Origin: Borrelia puertoricensis
Lineage (GTDB): Bacteria > Spirochaetota > Spirochaetia > Borreliales > Borreliaceae
Length of the DNA: 64,000 nt
Assembly (NCBI RefSeq): GCF_023035875.1
Contig: NZ_CP075391.1
Location: 1-64,000, forward strand
Direction: 5' to 3'
The notes beneath the pieces were generated by a model. That model was not told the origin of the DNA. It made no database searches and saw only the letters and a program-made list of their open reading frames with translations. Of the stretch, positions 1 through 9,111 are shown piece by piece; the stretch's first letter is position 1, and every line of letters starts with the position of its first letter. The position numbers were made by a program, and so were the translations under genes.

Positions 1-30
1 ATATTTAGTTTTTATTAGTATAAGAAATAA
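1..30. other. Putative hairpin telomere of a linear Borrelia replicon
   Basis: The window opens with ATATTTAG followed by TTTTTATTAGTATA at 9-22. TATTAGTATA is the conserved box found about 14 bases from the hairpin axis in Borrelia telomeres, the part recognised by the telomere resolvase ResT. Finding it exactly at base 1 of the window suggests that the window begins at the covalently closed end, perhaps missing one or two terminal bases. The function is inferred from motif and position only. Confidence 0.7.
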
Positions 31-65
31 GAAAAATTAGATATCAAATCATTCATTATACAAAG

Positions 66-853
66 CTAACCAAACAAATAAAATCGAAATAAACTTTCTA
101 ACCTATTCCATAATTCTTGTATCTCTTCTTTTAATCCTTTTTCCTCCAATTCTTCTCCCTATATATTTTTTAAAGATCTAAGCAAAACCTCAATGGTTGC
201 CTCAATCTTTCTGGCATAATCATCAGCAGCCCTACAGTCTTCCTCAGCTTTTTGTTTAACTTCTCCTGCTTTTTTCCAAGCGTCAATAGCAACATCCAAT
301 TTTTTTCAGCATCAAAAATTCTATTATCCTTATTATCTTCAACGGATACAGAATTCTTAATTTGAGCAAGTTCAGAAATAGCTTGATCCAAAGCCTTATC
401 AGCTCTATTATACTCTTCAATAGATTTAGTCCAAATATCATAAAATTTACCAACCATATCTCCAGCCGCAAAGGACATTTTATAAAGATTTGACAGAGTC
501 TTTTCATTATATCCACACCACCATTGCAATTTTTTAAATTCATTATCAAAATTTTCCAAAGAAGGTATATTAAAACCAATTTCATCTTTTTTCTCATTTT
601 GAACTTCAAAAATTATATCCTCTTGACCTACATTAACATTTTCTTCCTTAATTTCATCAAGTTCAAAATCTTGCTCCAAAACCTTATTACCATCTCTATT
701 GAAGGGAACGCTACCAATATTATCCTCAACAATACCATCATTACTAATCTTACTGATAATATTTCTTAAACTTTCACCATGATTACAACTTGTAATAAAT
801 AAAACTAAAAACACTATTGATAATAAACTTACCTTGCGTCCCATAATATACAT
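66..853 (-). pseudogene. Telomere-proximal lipoprotein gene with a frameshift and a nonsense codon
   Basis: Reading leftwards from about 853 or 844 (MYIMGRKV or MGRKV; no clear ribosome site decides) there is a signal peptide ending ITSC. An acidic linker, an aromatic stretch (LQWWCGYNEKTLSNLY) and a helical coiled-coil-like region follow. The frame runs to a stop at 170-172, but the last 40 or so residues look unnatural. Adding one base to the T run at 300-306 restores a fluent helical tail (AEKKLDVAIDAWKKAGEV and onward). That tail meets TAG at 159-161 and then stays open for another 30 codons of charged helix to TAG at 66-68. I read this as a gene with two lesions, or a homopolymer switch plus one stop. 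The family is not recognised. Confidence 0.65.
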
Positions 854-1028
854 TTCATTTAATTGATGTATAAGGATCATAATATGTCATTATATTGCAA
901 CTTTATAAAATAAAGCATAATTTCAACAAAAATTTAAGAATTACATATTCAATACGGTTACCTTATTACAAGGTAACCGTAAGTAAACATATTAAAACTA
1001 TACTCAAATTTTATTTTACATTTTATAA

Positions 1029-1559
1029 TCAATACTTCTTAGTAAAAGCAAGTTCAAACGACAAACCAGCATTTTCGTTGAAATTTACTTCAAATTGGGG
1101 CTTAAATCCTCCCAAAGATATACCCAATTTTTCTCGAAGTTTCCTATTATAACTAGACGCATATGTAAAGGGACTTATTATCTCAACAATTCGTGTTATA
1201 AATAAAGTAATTCCACCTAAAGACACCAAAGATAATGCAAACGTTGGTGTTTCAATACCTTTATATTGAGAAAGAGAATATATACCACCACTAATCAAAC
1301 CTACACCCAACATATCAAATCCTAAAATCAGTAATCCACCAGTAAAATTTCCTTGCATGAATGAACCTGTACCAAAACCCACAAAAAAATTCAATAAAAA
1401 AGGCACTAAAGTATTTTGTTTATGAAGTTCATAAATCAACAACTTGTTATCCATATTACCTTCAGTAGCTACAGTATCAGAAGCAATCTCATCATAACTT
1501 TGGGCAAAACTAACAACAATACAAACAAAAAATAACATTAAAATTAATACTTGTTTCAT
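1029..1559 (-). CDS. P13-family outer-membrane porin
   Basis: A 176-residue protein with a cleavable signal (MKQVLILMLFFVCIVVSFAQ) and several hydrophobic spans. It follows Borrelia P13 and its plasmid paralogues (such as BBA01) along its length: the VPFLLNFFVGFGTGSFMQG block, the LILGFDMLGVGLI span, TRIVEIISPFTYASSYNRKL, and a C-terminus ending GGFKPQFEVNF...LSFELAFTKKY. P13 is a small channel-forming integral membrane protein of the outer membrane. The ATG at 1559 is chosen because AGGTGG lies about five bases upstream; the GTG codons nine bases earlier are part of that ribosome site. In Lyme borreliae the paralogue BBA01 also sits next to an lp54 telomere, which matches this position. Confident of the family, not of which paralogue. 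Confidence 0.88.
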   Translation of the reverse strand: MKQVLILMLFFVCIVVSFAQSYDEIASDTVATEGNMDNKLLIYELHKQNTLVPFLLNFFVGFGTGSFMQGNFTGGLLILGFDMLGVGLISGGIYSLSQYKGIETPTFALSLVSLGGITLFITRIVEIISPFTYASSYNRKLREKLGISLGGFKPQFEVNFNENAGLSFELAFTKKY

Positions 1560-1792
1560 AAACACCACCTTACCTTCCCAAAAAAATGCTCAACATTTTC
1601 ATAATATCCATATTATAACATATAAAAACTTAATCATTCTCTTACCATGCTACCCATTTTGTTATAAATGTCTTATAACAAAAACTTTATTCATTAAATG
1701 ATTTATTGCTTACTACTTCTATCCCATTCTTTCTATTTATTCTTCCTCTTTTTCATCATATTCTTTTCTTCTATTCTTTTCATTTCTTCTTC

Positions 1793-2827
1793 CTATTCTA
1801 GTTTTTCTCCTCTATAGAATATCTCTTGCAACAAATCACCAATCTCTTTTCCTCTTTTTTCAACCTCTATAACTGCATCATTACCATTTTTACTATTGAT
1901 CAGTCTATTAAATACCTTGTAAAATCTTTCTGCTGTCATTTCTTCTTTCGACAAATTATAATTTGTCAGAACAAGAAGAATATGCGATACAGAACCTATC
2001 AAGATACTATATTCTCTTACTTTCTGCGTAAGATTTATAACTTCTTCCGTAGTCGAATATTTGTCAAAAATAAGGCGATTTCTCGGCTCCGCAAATTTAC
2101 CACTTAAGGGAAATAAAGTAGAACATGACATTCTGCCTAACATATTCAATAAATCTCTAATAGCAGGCCGATATCGATTATATAGCCTCAACCTCTCTGA
2201 TGCATCCATACTACGATAAGCGGACTCAGAAACACTACGAGGGGGATACATTGTATATATTGCAAATGCTACAGCATAAATAAGCGCAGGATGATACCTC
2301 ATAGAAGCATAAATAATTTCTTCATTGAAACTATATCCCCATTCTCTTACGTCAAATATATTATCAAAGACCAAAAACGGAAAACCTTTTCCTGCATGAT
2401 TAACAGGTTCATAACGTTTAATATCATGTCTAAATGTATAAAGCTCTTCTCTTGCTTCATAAAATTGTTTTAAAGCTTCCTCTTTCGTTGTTGCTTCTTG
2501 TTTTTCTAGATCCTCTAAAAATAAATCGAAATCTATCGGCTCAACAATTATATCATTTTGTTCACCTGAAGGAGGAGGAACATCAGGAGGAGGAGGAACA
2601 TCAGGAGGAGGAGGAACATCAGGAGGAGGAGGAACATCAGGAGGAGGAGGAACATCAGGAGGAGGAGGAACATCAGGAGGAGTAACGACACCACTAGGAG
2701 GATGGACCATTTTATTTGACCTAGCTCCAAATAATTTTTGAGCTAAACTTCCTTCTTCTCTTATTTTTGCATTGTAACCACAACTTATCACAAACACAAC
2801 AAAAAACATTATACTTACTCTTACCAT
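1793..2827 (-). CDS. Family B surface lipoprotein with a PPPPDV repeat linker
   Basis: A 344-residue lipoprotein with a signal ending FVISC (Cys16) behind an AAGGAG site. Residues about 43-90 are a proline-rich linker of hexapeptide PPPPDV units, encoded by an 18-base in-frame repeat (about 2570-2690), so length can change without a frameshift. The C-terminal 240 residues are helical and contain IIYASMRYHPALIYAVA. This resembles the YA-S/A-L-x-Y-D block of the lipoproteins at 30.7-54.4 kb, so I place it as an outlying family B member. The stiff proline spacer probably lifts the helical domain off the cell surface. Function unknown. Confidence 0.72.
   Translation of the reverse strand: MVRVSIMFFVVFVISCGYNAKIREEGSLAQKLFGARSNKMVHPPSGVVTPPDVPPPPDVPPPPDVPPPPDVPPPPDVPPPPDVPPPSGEQNDIIVEPIDFDLFLEDLEKQEATTKEEALKQFYEAREELYTFRHDIKRYEPVNHAGKGFPFLVFDNIFDVREWGYSFNEEIIYASMRYHPALIYAVAFAIYTMYPPRSVSESAYRSMDASERLRLYNRYRPAIRDLLNMLGRMSCSTLFPLSGKFAEPRNRLIFDKYSTTEEVINLTQKVREYSILIGSVSHILLVLTNYNLSKEEMTAERFYKVFNRLINSKNGNDAVIEVEKRGKEIGDLLQEIFYRGEKLE
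2572..2690 (-). repeat. 18-bp tandem repeat encoding PPPPDV
   Basis: On the plus strand the unit reads AGGAGGAGGAACATCAGG, repeated at least five times with minor edge variants. The unit is a multiple of three, so copy changes alter only the linker length of the lipoprotein. Confidence 0.9.
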
Positions 2828-2883
2828 TAAAATTCTCCTTTTTTATATTCATTATAACTTCTATATTAAATCTATTAGAACTT

Positions 2884-3495
2884 TTAACTATTATTATTCA
2901 GCATATCATCAACATTAAGTACCAATCTTTGTTTCTCTCTTATAACCAAACCTCTATTCATTAAATCCGATAGATAATTCCTTATTCTATAATACGATAA
3001 ATTCGTATCTCTCTTAATGTCCCTCAAAGACTTTATGGTACGATTATCATATTCTAAATTAGATGCAATAAATTCAAGTGATTCATCAACACTTTTAGAC
3101 GGTTTTTTATTCCCTCCTACACTCTGAATGCGACTACCTTGTACCTTTTTAACCTTACTTCTTGTAGATAATGGAACAGAGTGTAATAACTTTTGTTTGT
3201 AAAACTTATGATAAGCATTCTGTATTATACAAAATACCATTGCTAAAAATATATCTAGACATACAGACAATAATAGTAATGAATAAACAAAAATTATATT
3301 AAGATAATCATCACTAGCAATAACAACAGACGTCCCATTCAAAACATTAGCCGCTTTAATGCGATTATTATTTATAGCTGTTATTTCAATCAAATTACTA
3401 AGTTTAAAACGCAAATCCCTTAAAGATTGTAAATGCTCATCCCTTTGATTAAACAAAATCTTATTCTCTTTGGTTGCATTCTCAATTTCTCTCAT
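2884..3495 (-). CDS. Membrane protein with coiled-coil head and winged-helix-like tail
   Basis: 203 residues of unknown family. Residues 1-50 form a charged coiled coil, and about 65-95 form one or two hydrophobic spans (YLNIIFVYSLLLLSVCLDIFLAMVFCII). A basic linker rich in Lys/Ser follows. The last 65 residues (SLEFIASNLEYDNRTIKSLRDIKR...LSYYRIRNYLSDLMNRGLVIREKQRLVLN) have the helix-turn-helix-wing pattern of a small DNA-binding domain. An in-frame stop lies 13 codons upstream and no strong ribosome site is visible, so the start at 3495 is the only canonical choice. It could be a membrane-tethered regulator, or the 3' part of a gene whose beginning has decayed. No lipobox. Confidence 0.55.
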   Translation of the reverse strand: MREIENATKENKILFNQRDEHLQSLRDLRFKLSNLIEITAINNNRIKAANVLNGTSVVIASDDYLNIIFVYSLLLLSVCLDIFLAMVFCIIQNAYHKFYKQKLLHSVPLSTRSKVKKVQGSRIQSVGGNKKPSKSVDESLEFIASNLEYDNRTIKSLRDIKRDTNLSYYRIRNYLSDLMNRGLVIREKQRLVLNVDDMLNNNS

Positions 3496-4009
3496 GTAAT
3501 AATTATAGGACTTGTAACAAAATCTGTAAGTTCATGGATGAGTTTTGAGAGTTTTTTTAGCTTGATGTTTGAAAATACTATTAGGTATACTTAGGTATAC
3601 TGTTGTAAGTATTAAAAAAAGTCAAGGAGAAAAGGAAGAAGGGATTCGTAAGCTACTCTCTAGTAAAGAGAGAATAATTGAAGGTGAAATATCTAGTATT
3701 GATATTAAGATAAAGAATAATAATGATCGTATAGAATTTGCCAAGAATAAACATTTGAGCTTAGATTATACATATAAAACTATGAAGCAAGATTAATACA
3801 AATAATTGCTACTCTCTCTAAGAACGCAAACACTGAAGCCCTAGACACACCTTCAACCACACGCTTCCTTAGTAAACATAAGAAAAGCAATAAATAATGT
3901 CTATTGTAATAGAATATGTTACTATAATCATAGTACTACAAATAAAGACAAATATTAAATAAAATATACTAATGAACAGAAAAATATGCTAAAAGGGTAT
4001 ACATTAAAT
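3496..4009. other. Intergenic stretch without a supported gene
   Basis: AT-rich. It contains a short tandem duplication of TTAGGTATAC near 3579-3600 and a 75-codon open frame (3569-3796, plus strand) that is Lys/Glu-rich and coiled-coil-like but has no ribosome site. It may be a remnant of a coiled-coil gene. Nothing else seen. Confidence 0.5.
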
Positions 4010-5794
4010 ATGACAAATCTAAGAGATGCTATTAATGAAATGATACTTTCTCATTCAGGATTTAGAAAGATATTTGCAAAATCAAAAAATGAAAATTCAA
4101 TAGAATATGAAATAAATGATGACGACAAAATATTGGTTGCTCTTATAACCTTTACAATATCAAATTATTTTAAAGATAAACCAAGAAAATACATCAATGT
4201 TGGATTAGATTCAAGAGCAACAGGAAATATAATCTCAGAGATAATAATTAAAACCTTAATTTTAAATAATAACAGTGTAAATTTTTTTGGAATACTCCCA
4301 ATACCAGAAATCTTAGCCTATACAAAAGAAAATCAAAATTCAAAAGGATTTATATACATTTCTGCCAGTCATAATCCTACAGGATATAATGGCATTAAAA
4401 TTGGATTAAATGATGGAGGAGTGCTAAATTCAAATGAAACAAATAAAATAATACGTCAGATCAGATCCAACATTGAAAATGAAACTTTAATAAACAATCT
4501 AATAACAGGCTTACAAAAGTTTAATACCAATGCTATGCAATTAAAAACATATGAAGCAATTATCACTTCACAGGCTAGACATAAAACACAATCTTATAAC
4601 TCATATAAGTCATTAATGCAACAAATAATATATTCAGATACACATAATCAAAAAAACATTGACATACTAAAAAAGACTATAAAAAAAGAACCTATAGGAA
4701 TCATAGGAGAGATGAATGGTAGTTCTCGCATTAATTCAATTGATAGGGAAATGATTGAATCTTTGGGAATAAAATTGGAATTTCATAACACAGAAATTGG
4801 TATCTTTAAACATGGAATGACTCCTGAAGGGACATCTTTAAACATGTGCAAACAAATATTAGAACAAAAATTTAAGAATGACAATTCTTTCAAATTAGGA
4901 TATGTCCCTGATTGTGATGGAGACAGAGGCAATTTGGTCGCAATTTTAAAAAAAGAACAAGCGAGTATCATTACACCACAAAAAATATTTGCACTCTCAG
5001 TACTCTCAGAGCTTAGCTATCTTTACCATACGGGAATTAAAGACAATTTAGCTGTCGTAGTTAATGATGCAACCTCACTAAACATTGAAAAAATAGCCTC
5101 GTTATTTAACACAAAAGTTTATAGAGTGGAAGTTGGTGAAGCTAACTTAACAGAAATGGCTGACCTTTTACGAAATAAAGGATTAATAGTAAAAATTTTG
5201 GGAGAAGGATCAAATGGGGGAAATATTACATACCCTTCAAAAGTAAGAGACCCACTAACAACTCTCTTTAGCATCATAAAATTGCTTAAAATCAAAAATC
5301 TTTACAAAATATGGTGTTCAATATCTAATAATTCATATAATGAACACTATACTCTTGAGGACATATTAAAGACAATCAATTTTTATAGCAATGTAGAAGT
5401 ATCATCAGAAAAAGCCATGCTTAAAATAAAAGCAAAAAATCAAGAAATACTAAAAACCAACTACGAAAAATTATTAGAAAAAGAATTCAACAATAATACC
5501 GTATTACAAAAACTACCAATACATAATTATGAAATTATAAATTATGAGGGTATTAAACAAACTCTATCTAGAACAGGTGACTCATCAGGAGGGCTTAAAG
5601 TTTTATTTAAAAATAATAAACATGAAATAATTGCTAGTTTATGGTTCCGTGGCTCAAAAACGGAACCAATATTTAGAGTATTAAGTGAGGTCATATCTGA
5701 ACATAATGATTTACTATATCCTCTCTTAGATTTTCATACAGATTTAATACACTCGGCTAACTCTTTAACCTATATTAACATATTTAATAAATAA
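4010..5794 (+). CDS. Alpha-D-phosphohexomutase (phosphoglucomutase/phosphomannomutase family)
   Basis: 594 residues with all four signatures of the superfamily. These are a phosphoserine loop SASHNPTGYNGIKIG (catalytic Ser about 120), a metal loop DCDGDR (about 301-306), a sugar-binding GEGSNGG loop (about 398-404, a variant of GEESGG), and a C-terminal phosphate-binding RGSKTEPIFR. It should interconvert hexose 1- and 6-phosphates in the cytoplasm, feeding glycolysis or envelope sugars. It resembles the enzyme Borrelia carries near the chromosome end (BB0004 type), judged from memory of the family. Two starts are possible: ATG 3986, with no ribosome site, or ATG 4010, with AAAGGG 12 bases upstream. 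I chose the latter because its N-terminus begins at the conserved helix. It is one of few metabolic genes in the window. Confidence 0.85.
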   Translation: MTNLRDAINEMILSHSGFRKIFAKSKNENSIEYEINDDDKILVALITFTISNYFKDKPRKYINVGLDSRATGNIISEIIIKTLILNNNSVNFFGILPIPEILAYTKENQNSKGFIYISASHNPTGYNGIKIGLNDGGVLNSNETNKIIRQIRSNIENETLINNLITGLQKFNTNAMQLKTYEAIITSQARHKTQSYNSYKSLMQQIIYSDTHNQKNIDILKKTIKKEPIGIIGEMNGSSRINSIDREMIESLGIKLEFHNTEIGIFKHGMTPEGTSLNMCKQILEQKFKNDNSFKLGYVPDCDGDRGNLVAILKKEQASIITPQKIFALSVLSELSYLYHTGIKDNLAVVVNDATSLNIEKIASLFNTKVYRVEVGEANLTEMADLLRNKGLIVKILGEGSNGGNITYPSKVRDPLTTLFSIIKLLKIKNLYKIWCSISNNSYNEHYTLEDILKTINFYSNVEVSSEKAMLKIKAKNQEILKTNYEKLLEKEFNNNTVLQKLPIHNYEIINYEGIKQTLSRTGDSSGGLKVLFKNNKHEIIASLWFRGSKTEPIFRVLSEVISEHNDLLYPLLDFHTDLIHSANSLTYINIFNK

Positions 5795-5926
5795 TGAACT
5801 GTACAATATATAAGCTACTCTATTTCAATAGTTTGCAAAGCTTTGTCTCTTAACCACATAATAATTTGAACATTTACTTGGTTTATACACTTATTGCTAT
5901 ATACTTATTGCTCTATGGAGGTAACG

Positions 5927-7030
5927 ATGCAATTAAAAAAACAATGTTTATTTGCACTTATATTGATAAGTTTTATTAGTTGTGATTTACTATTTGACAA
6001 AGATATGCAAGAAAAATCTGCTGGTCTACTTGATAAGATCCACTCTACCTTGGGTGTTAGAAATCAAGCTATCAGCAATACTTCTGATAAGCCAAATAAA
6101 TTAATTAAAAGACCTTTTAAAAAAATTAAAACAAAACGTAAAAAAGGTATGAATAGAGGAAAAGTAAACACCCAAGCATCATCACAAGACAATAGACCCA
6201 TTTCCGGTGTTTATGACCCTAGCGTCAATGATGTATTAGTTTCAGATCCTATGACCCAAGAAACACTTCCAAAAGAAGAAAGAGAAAATTTACCTATTGT
6301 TACTGTCAGCGATAGGGATTTAACTTCTCTTAACAGTCAAGAAGGAGAGTCAAAACCAGAGCTTACAATACCTACAGTTAGTTTAAGTGGTACTACAGGC
6401 ACTCTTAGTGATTTAAGTAGTGGAGGATACTCAGGTGACTATGAGTACACTTATTACTCAATACCAACAACAATTTCGGGTTATGCTAGTCCTATTACAG
6501 AAGAAGTAGAAGATAGCCCTCAATATGAATATTATGATCAATTAGAGAAAGTTGAAAAAAAGATTGATTCTGAACTTGAGACGATCAACAAAATCAAAAA
6601 AGACAGAGATCAAGTCGAATTTCAAGCTACTATGAGTACAAGTGGTCATTCTACCTCAGACGAGAGAAAAAATGCTAAAGAAAAGTTGAACCAGTTTAGT
6701 AAAGAGAAGCTAGCACAAACACTGCAAACACTTTTCACAGAAGTTGATGATGTTCAAAAAACAATCGAAAATATATTAGAAGACTATTATGAAGTCGAAT
6801 CACAACTTTCCAAAAATTATGTTATTGAGCTATGCCAAACATTAGCTTGGGCTAAAGGTGAACTACACTATCTTATAAAAACCATTGAGGGCTCAGCTAA
6901 TACTTTCAAGGCATACAGCATAGGCATAGGACATGGATCTGACTTTTCACAAGTAGAGACGATCTTAAAGAAAGTAAAAGAGTTACTTGGAAAAGCTAAA
7001 AATGAGATAAATTTGACCTTTAAAAACTAA
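5927..7030 (+). CDS. fbpC: FbpC/CihC-type fibronectin- and complement-binding lipoprotein (BBK32 homologue)
   Basis: 367 residues. The signal ends SFISC (Cys19 from ATG 5927, preceded by GGAGG). The first 60 mature residues follow BBK32 closely: CDLLFDKDMQEKSAGLLDK, then a Lys/Arg-rich stretch. The middle is acidic, Ser/Thr/Tyr-rich and probably disordered, as in the fibronectin-binding part of BBK32. The last 170 residues (from YDQLEKVEKKIDSELETI) are a helical bundle like the C1r-binding domain of BBK32. Relapsing-fever Fbp proteins bind fibronectin and block the classical complement pathway, and CihC binds C4b-binding protein. The role here is inferred from that family. Upstream ATG codons at 5894 and 5915 lack ribosome sites. 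Confidence 0.83.
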   Translation: MQLKKQCLFALILISFISCDLLFDKDMQEKSAGLLDKIHSTLGVRNQAISNTSDKPNKLIKRPFKKIKTKRKKGMNRGKVNTQASSQDNRPISGVYDPSVNDVLVSDPMTQETLPKEERENLPIVTVSDRDLTSLNSQEGESKPELTIPTVSLSGTTGTLSDLSSGGYSGDYEYTYYSIPTTISGYASPITEEVEDSPQYEYYDQLEKVEKKIDSELETINKIKKDRDQVEFQATMSTSGHSTSDERKNAKEKLNQFSKEKLAQTLQTLFTEVDDVQKTIENILEDYYEVESQLSKNYVIELCQTLAWAKGELHYLIKTIEGSANTFKAYSIGIGHGSDFSQVETILKKVKELLGKAKNEINLTFKN

Positions 7031-7156
7031 CTTATATAATATTATTTTTAATTTACAACAAATATAGGCTACATTTATAGTCTATATTTGTTAATTAATA
7101 TATTAATGTTTTCTAAAACAAATTGCGATACACTTATTTTAAAGGAGATAAAACCA

Positions 7157-7714
7157 ATGAAAAAAAAATGTCTACTAACAATTATCTTATTAAGTCTTGT
7201 TAGCTGTGGTTTATCAAGTAAGAATAAAAATAAAAATTCAGAGACTAATTTATTAAATACCCTTGATGATAATCAAAAACAAGCACTTATTACCTTTAAA
7301 AATTTACTTCAAGATAAAAAACACCTAAGTATCCTAAAAAAAGAACAGAAAAGTTTTTTAAAAGCTCTAGAAGCAAACCAAAAAAATTCTAATCTGCAAG
7401 ATAAGCTTAAAAAAATACTAAACTCTGAGTATGATAAAAATCAGTTAAATAAATTATTTGATGAACTTGGAAATATTAAAACTAAACAATTTCTTCAACA
7501 ATTGTACATAATGTTACAGTCTATTAAAAATGGAACGCTTACAAGCTTTTCATCTAGCAATTTCAACAACTTAAATCAAACTTTGGAACAAAAAAAAGAA
7601 CAAGCATTAACATATATAAAAGATCAGTTATATGTTGATTATTATCTTTACATCAATGGGATTCAAGATGCAAACTATTTCTTTGAGAGAACAATGTTCT
7701 ATTTAAACACTTAA
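7157..7714 (+). CDS. Small lipoprotein, Mlp-like
   Basis: 185 residues. AAGGAGAT precedes ATG 7157, and the signal ends SLVSC (Cys17). A Lys/Asn-rich linker is followed by LLNTLDDNQKQALITFKNLL, which resembles the (L)NDDQK-x-x-(L)-x-W/F-(L) start of the Mlp domain of cp32 lipoproteins. The rest is helical and Lys-rich. It lies 126 bases downstream of the fbpC-like gene on the same strand, with its own ribosome site, so co-transcription is possible. The Mlp assignment rests on one motif; it could be an unrelated helical lipoprotein. Confidence 0.62.
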   Translation: MKKKCLLTIILLSLVSCGLSSKNKNKNSETNLLNTLDDNQKQALITFKNLLQDKKHLSILKKEQKSFLKALEANQKNSNLQDKLKKILNSEYDKNQLNKLFDELGNIKTKQFLQQLYIMLQSIKNGTLTSFSSSNFNNLNQTLEQKKEQALTYIKDQLYVDYYLYINGIQDANYFFERTMFYLNT

Positions 7715-7734
7715 GTTCATTATAGAGAGTCTTG

Positions 7735-7885
7735 AATTACAATAAAGAATTTTTGCAGTTGTTGATAATGTGCAAGATAAAACCCAAAGAAGTAGGTTTT
7801 TACAAGTATTAATGAGGAAGATAGTACGTATAGAGTTGAGTTGAAAAGTGTATTTAGTGATTTTGCTCAATTATATGCTTAAGCT
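7735..7885 (+). pseudogene. Remnant of a helical surface-protein gene
   Basis: Two adjoining frames read FAVVDNVQDKTQRSRFLQVL and then NEEDSTYRVELKSVFSDFAQLYA before a stop, joined by a one-base shift near 7812. Both pieces read like genuine Borrelia protein and neither has a start or ribosome site, so this is the 3' end of a decayed gene. Parent family unknown. Confidence 0.45.
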
Positions 7886-7887
7886 TA

Positions 7888-8813
7888 TTGGTGTGGTATT
7901 TGCTAATTTTAATCTACTCTATAAGCATATTAGAGATAATTCAGATAGATTCAGAATTAATTAGAGAGAGCAGAAAAATAGGGGTATTGACTGATTCTGA
8001 GTTCGTTGTACGTGATGAAAATGGAGTGATGGTAAAAACGTATGATGATCATGATTTTTATAAGCTATTATCTACTATTTTTGGTATTCTTAAAACCAAA
8101 ACGGTTGCTGGGAACATTGCAGCCTACTTTTAATGCAAAAGTAGGCTGCTGAAGTAGCTGTCGCAAAGGTACAAAAGGGAGTTGAAAAAAACGCATTAAA
8201 TGAGCGATTTGTGAAAACTAATAATGATTATAGAGAGGCATTAAAATTGGTGTGTGATGATCTTAGGCAGGCATATACTAAGCTTACTAGTAGTCACTTT
8301 ACTAAGTTAAATATGGATGCAAATATTAATTTTAAGGCAATTGAGTATGATTCGGCGTTGATTACCAAAATATTTGACAAATTTAATTTAACTGCTGAGG
8401 AGAAAAGAGCCGTTTATTACTTGAGAGATATAATAATTGATTCCAAGTTTATTGTATTTTATTATGTATGTCCTGAACATAAACACAGTTTAAGAACATA
8501 TACCAGCAATGATTTTCATTATTTGATGTCTAAAATTATTTTTGGTACTAATAAGTTCAAAATGTTTATTAACAATGTTATAGAAACTCTTAAAGCGCAG
8601 GACAAAGCTTTAGTAGCTATAAACATGATAAGTGACATATTTGAGAAAGATAGATTAAGTGCTAATTATTTGAAAGTAGACAATGATTATAAAGAAGAGT
8701 TAAAACTTGCATTTTATGATCCTGATAAAGTGTGTGATGAGCTTATTTCAATGAATTATGCAAATAAATTTGAGAAAATTGAGATCGAAGCGCGTGTAAG
8801 AGATAAATCTTAA
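7888..8813 (+). pseudogene. Decayed two-domain BTA121-like lipoprotein gene
   Basis: This aligns by eye with the intact gene at 9112-10095. The first frame (to 8133) carries DSEFVVRDENGVMVKTYDDHDFYKLLSTIF and KTVAGNIAA. After two small indels around 8122-8150 the sense continues as AAEVAVAKVQKGVEKNALNERF and runs on to a second domain with FNLTAEEKRAVYYLRDIII, RTYTSNDFHYLM and LKAQDKALVAINMISDIFEKD, stopping at 8813. The signal peptide is missing. The long in-frame tail (8211-8813, 200 codons) could still be translated only if a start formed by chance. I read it as a dead tandem copy of its neighbour, in opposite orientation. Confidence 0.68.
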
Positions 8814-8885
8814 GTGTTAAAAGAAATTCAATATTTTATTTATTATAATATTGCTTAAAGATCCTTCAATTTTAGCAATACTAAA

Positions 8886-8922
8886 AAGAGGAGATTATTA
8901 TATAACATAAAACCTCCTCTTC
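8886..8922. terminator. Hairpin between convergent genes
   Basis: AAGAGGAG and CTCCTCTT form an 8-bp stem with a long AT loop. It lies between the decayed plus-strand gene and the minus-strand gene starting at 10095. The rest of 8814-9111 shows nothing. Confidence 0.55.
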
Positions 8923-9111
8923 AGAGAATACTACTTCTACCCCATTACCTAAAACAATTGCCAAAAATAGTTAATACATCTTGAAAGTAATATATAGACT
9001 TTTTCTATTCAGGAATTAAATCCGCTTAAGTTCTATCAGAATCAATAAATACTCTCCTTTTTTTATGCACAATAAATCCCATTATTTCAGTTTTAAAACC
9101 CACTGTTTACA

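Noticed and set aside
2434..2730. Frames over the PPPPDV repeat on both strands
   Set aside because: Shadows of the 18-base repeat; composition (EEEHQE, LLLLMF) is meaningless and no ribosome site is present.
3569..3796. Small coiled-coil gene
   Set aside because: No ribosome site, a start inside a duplicated AT block and no relative in the window; kept only as a possible remnant.
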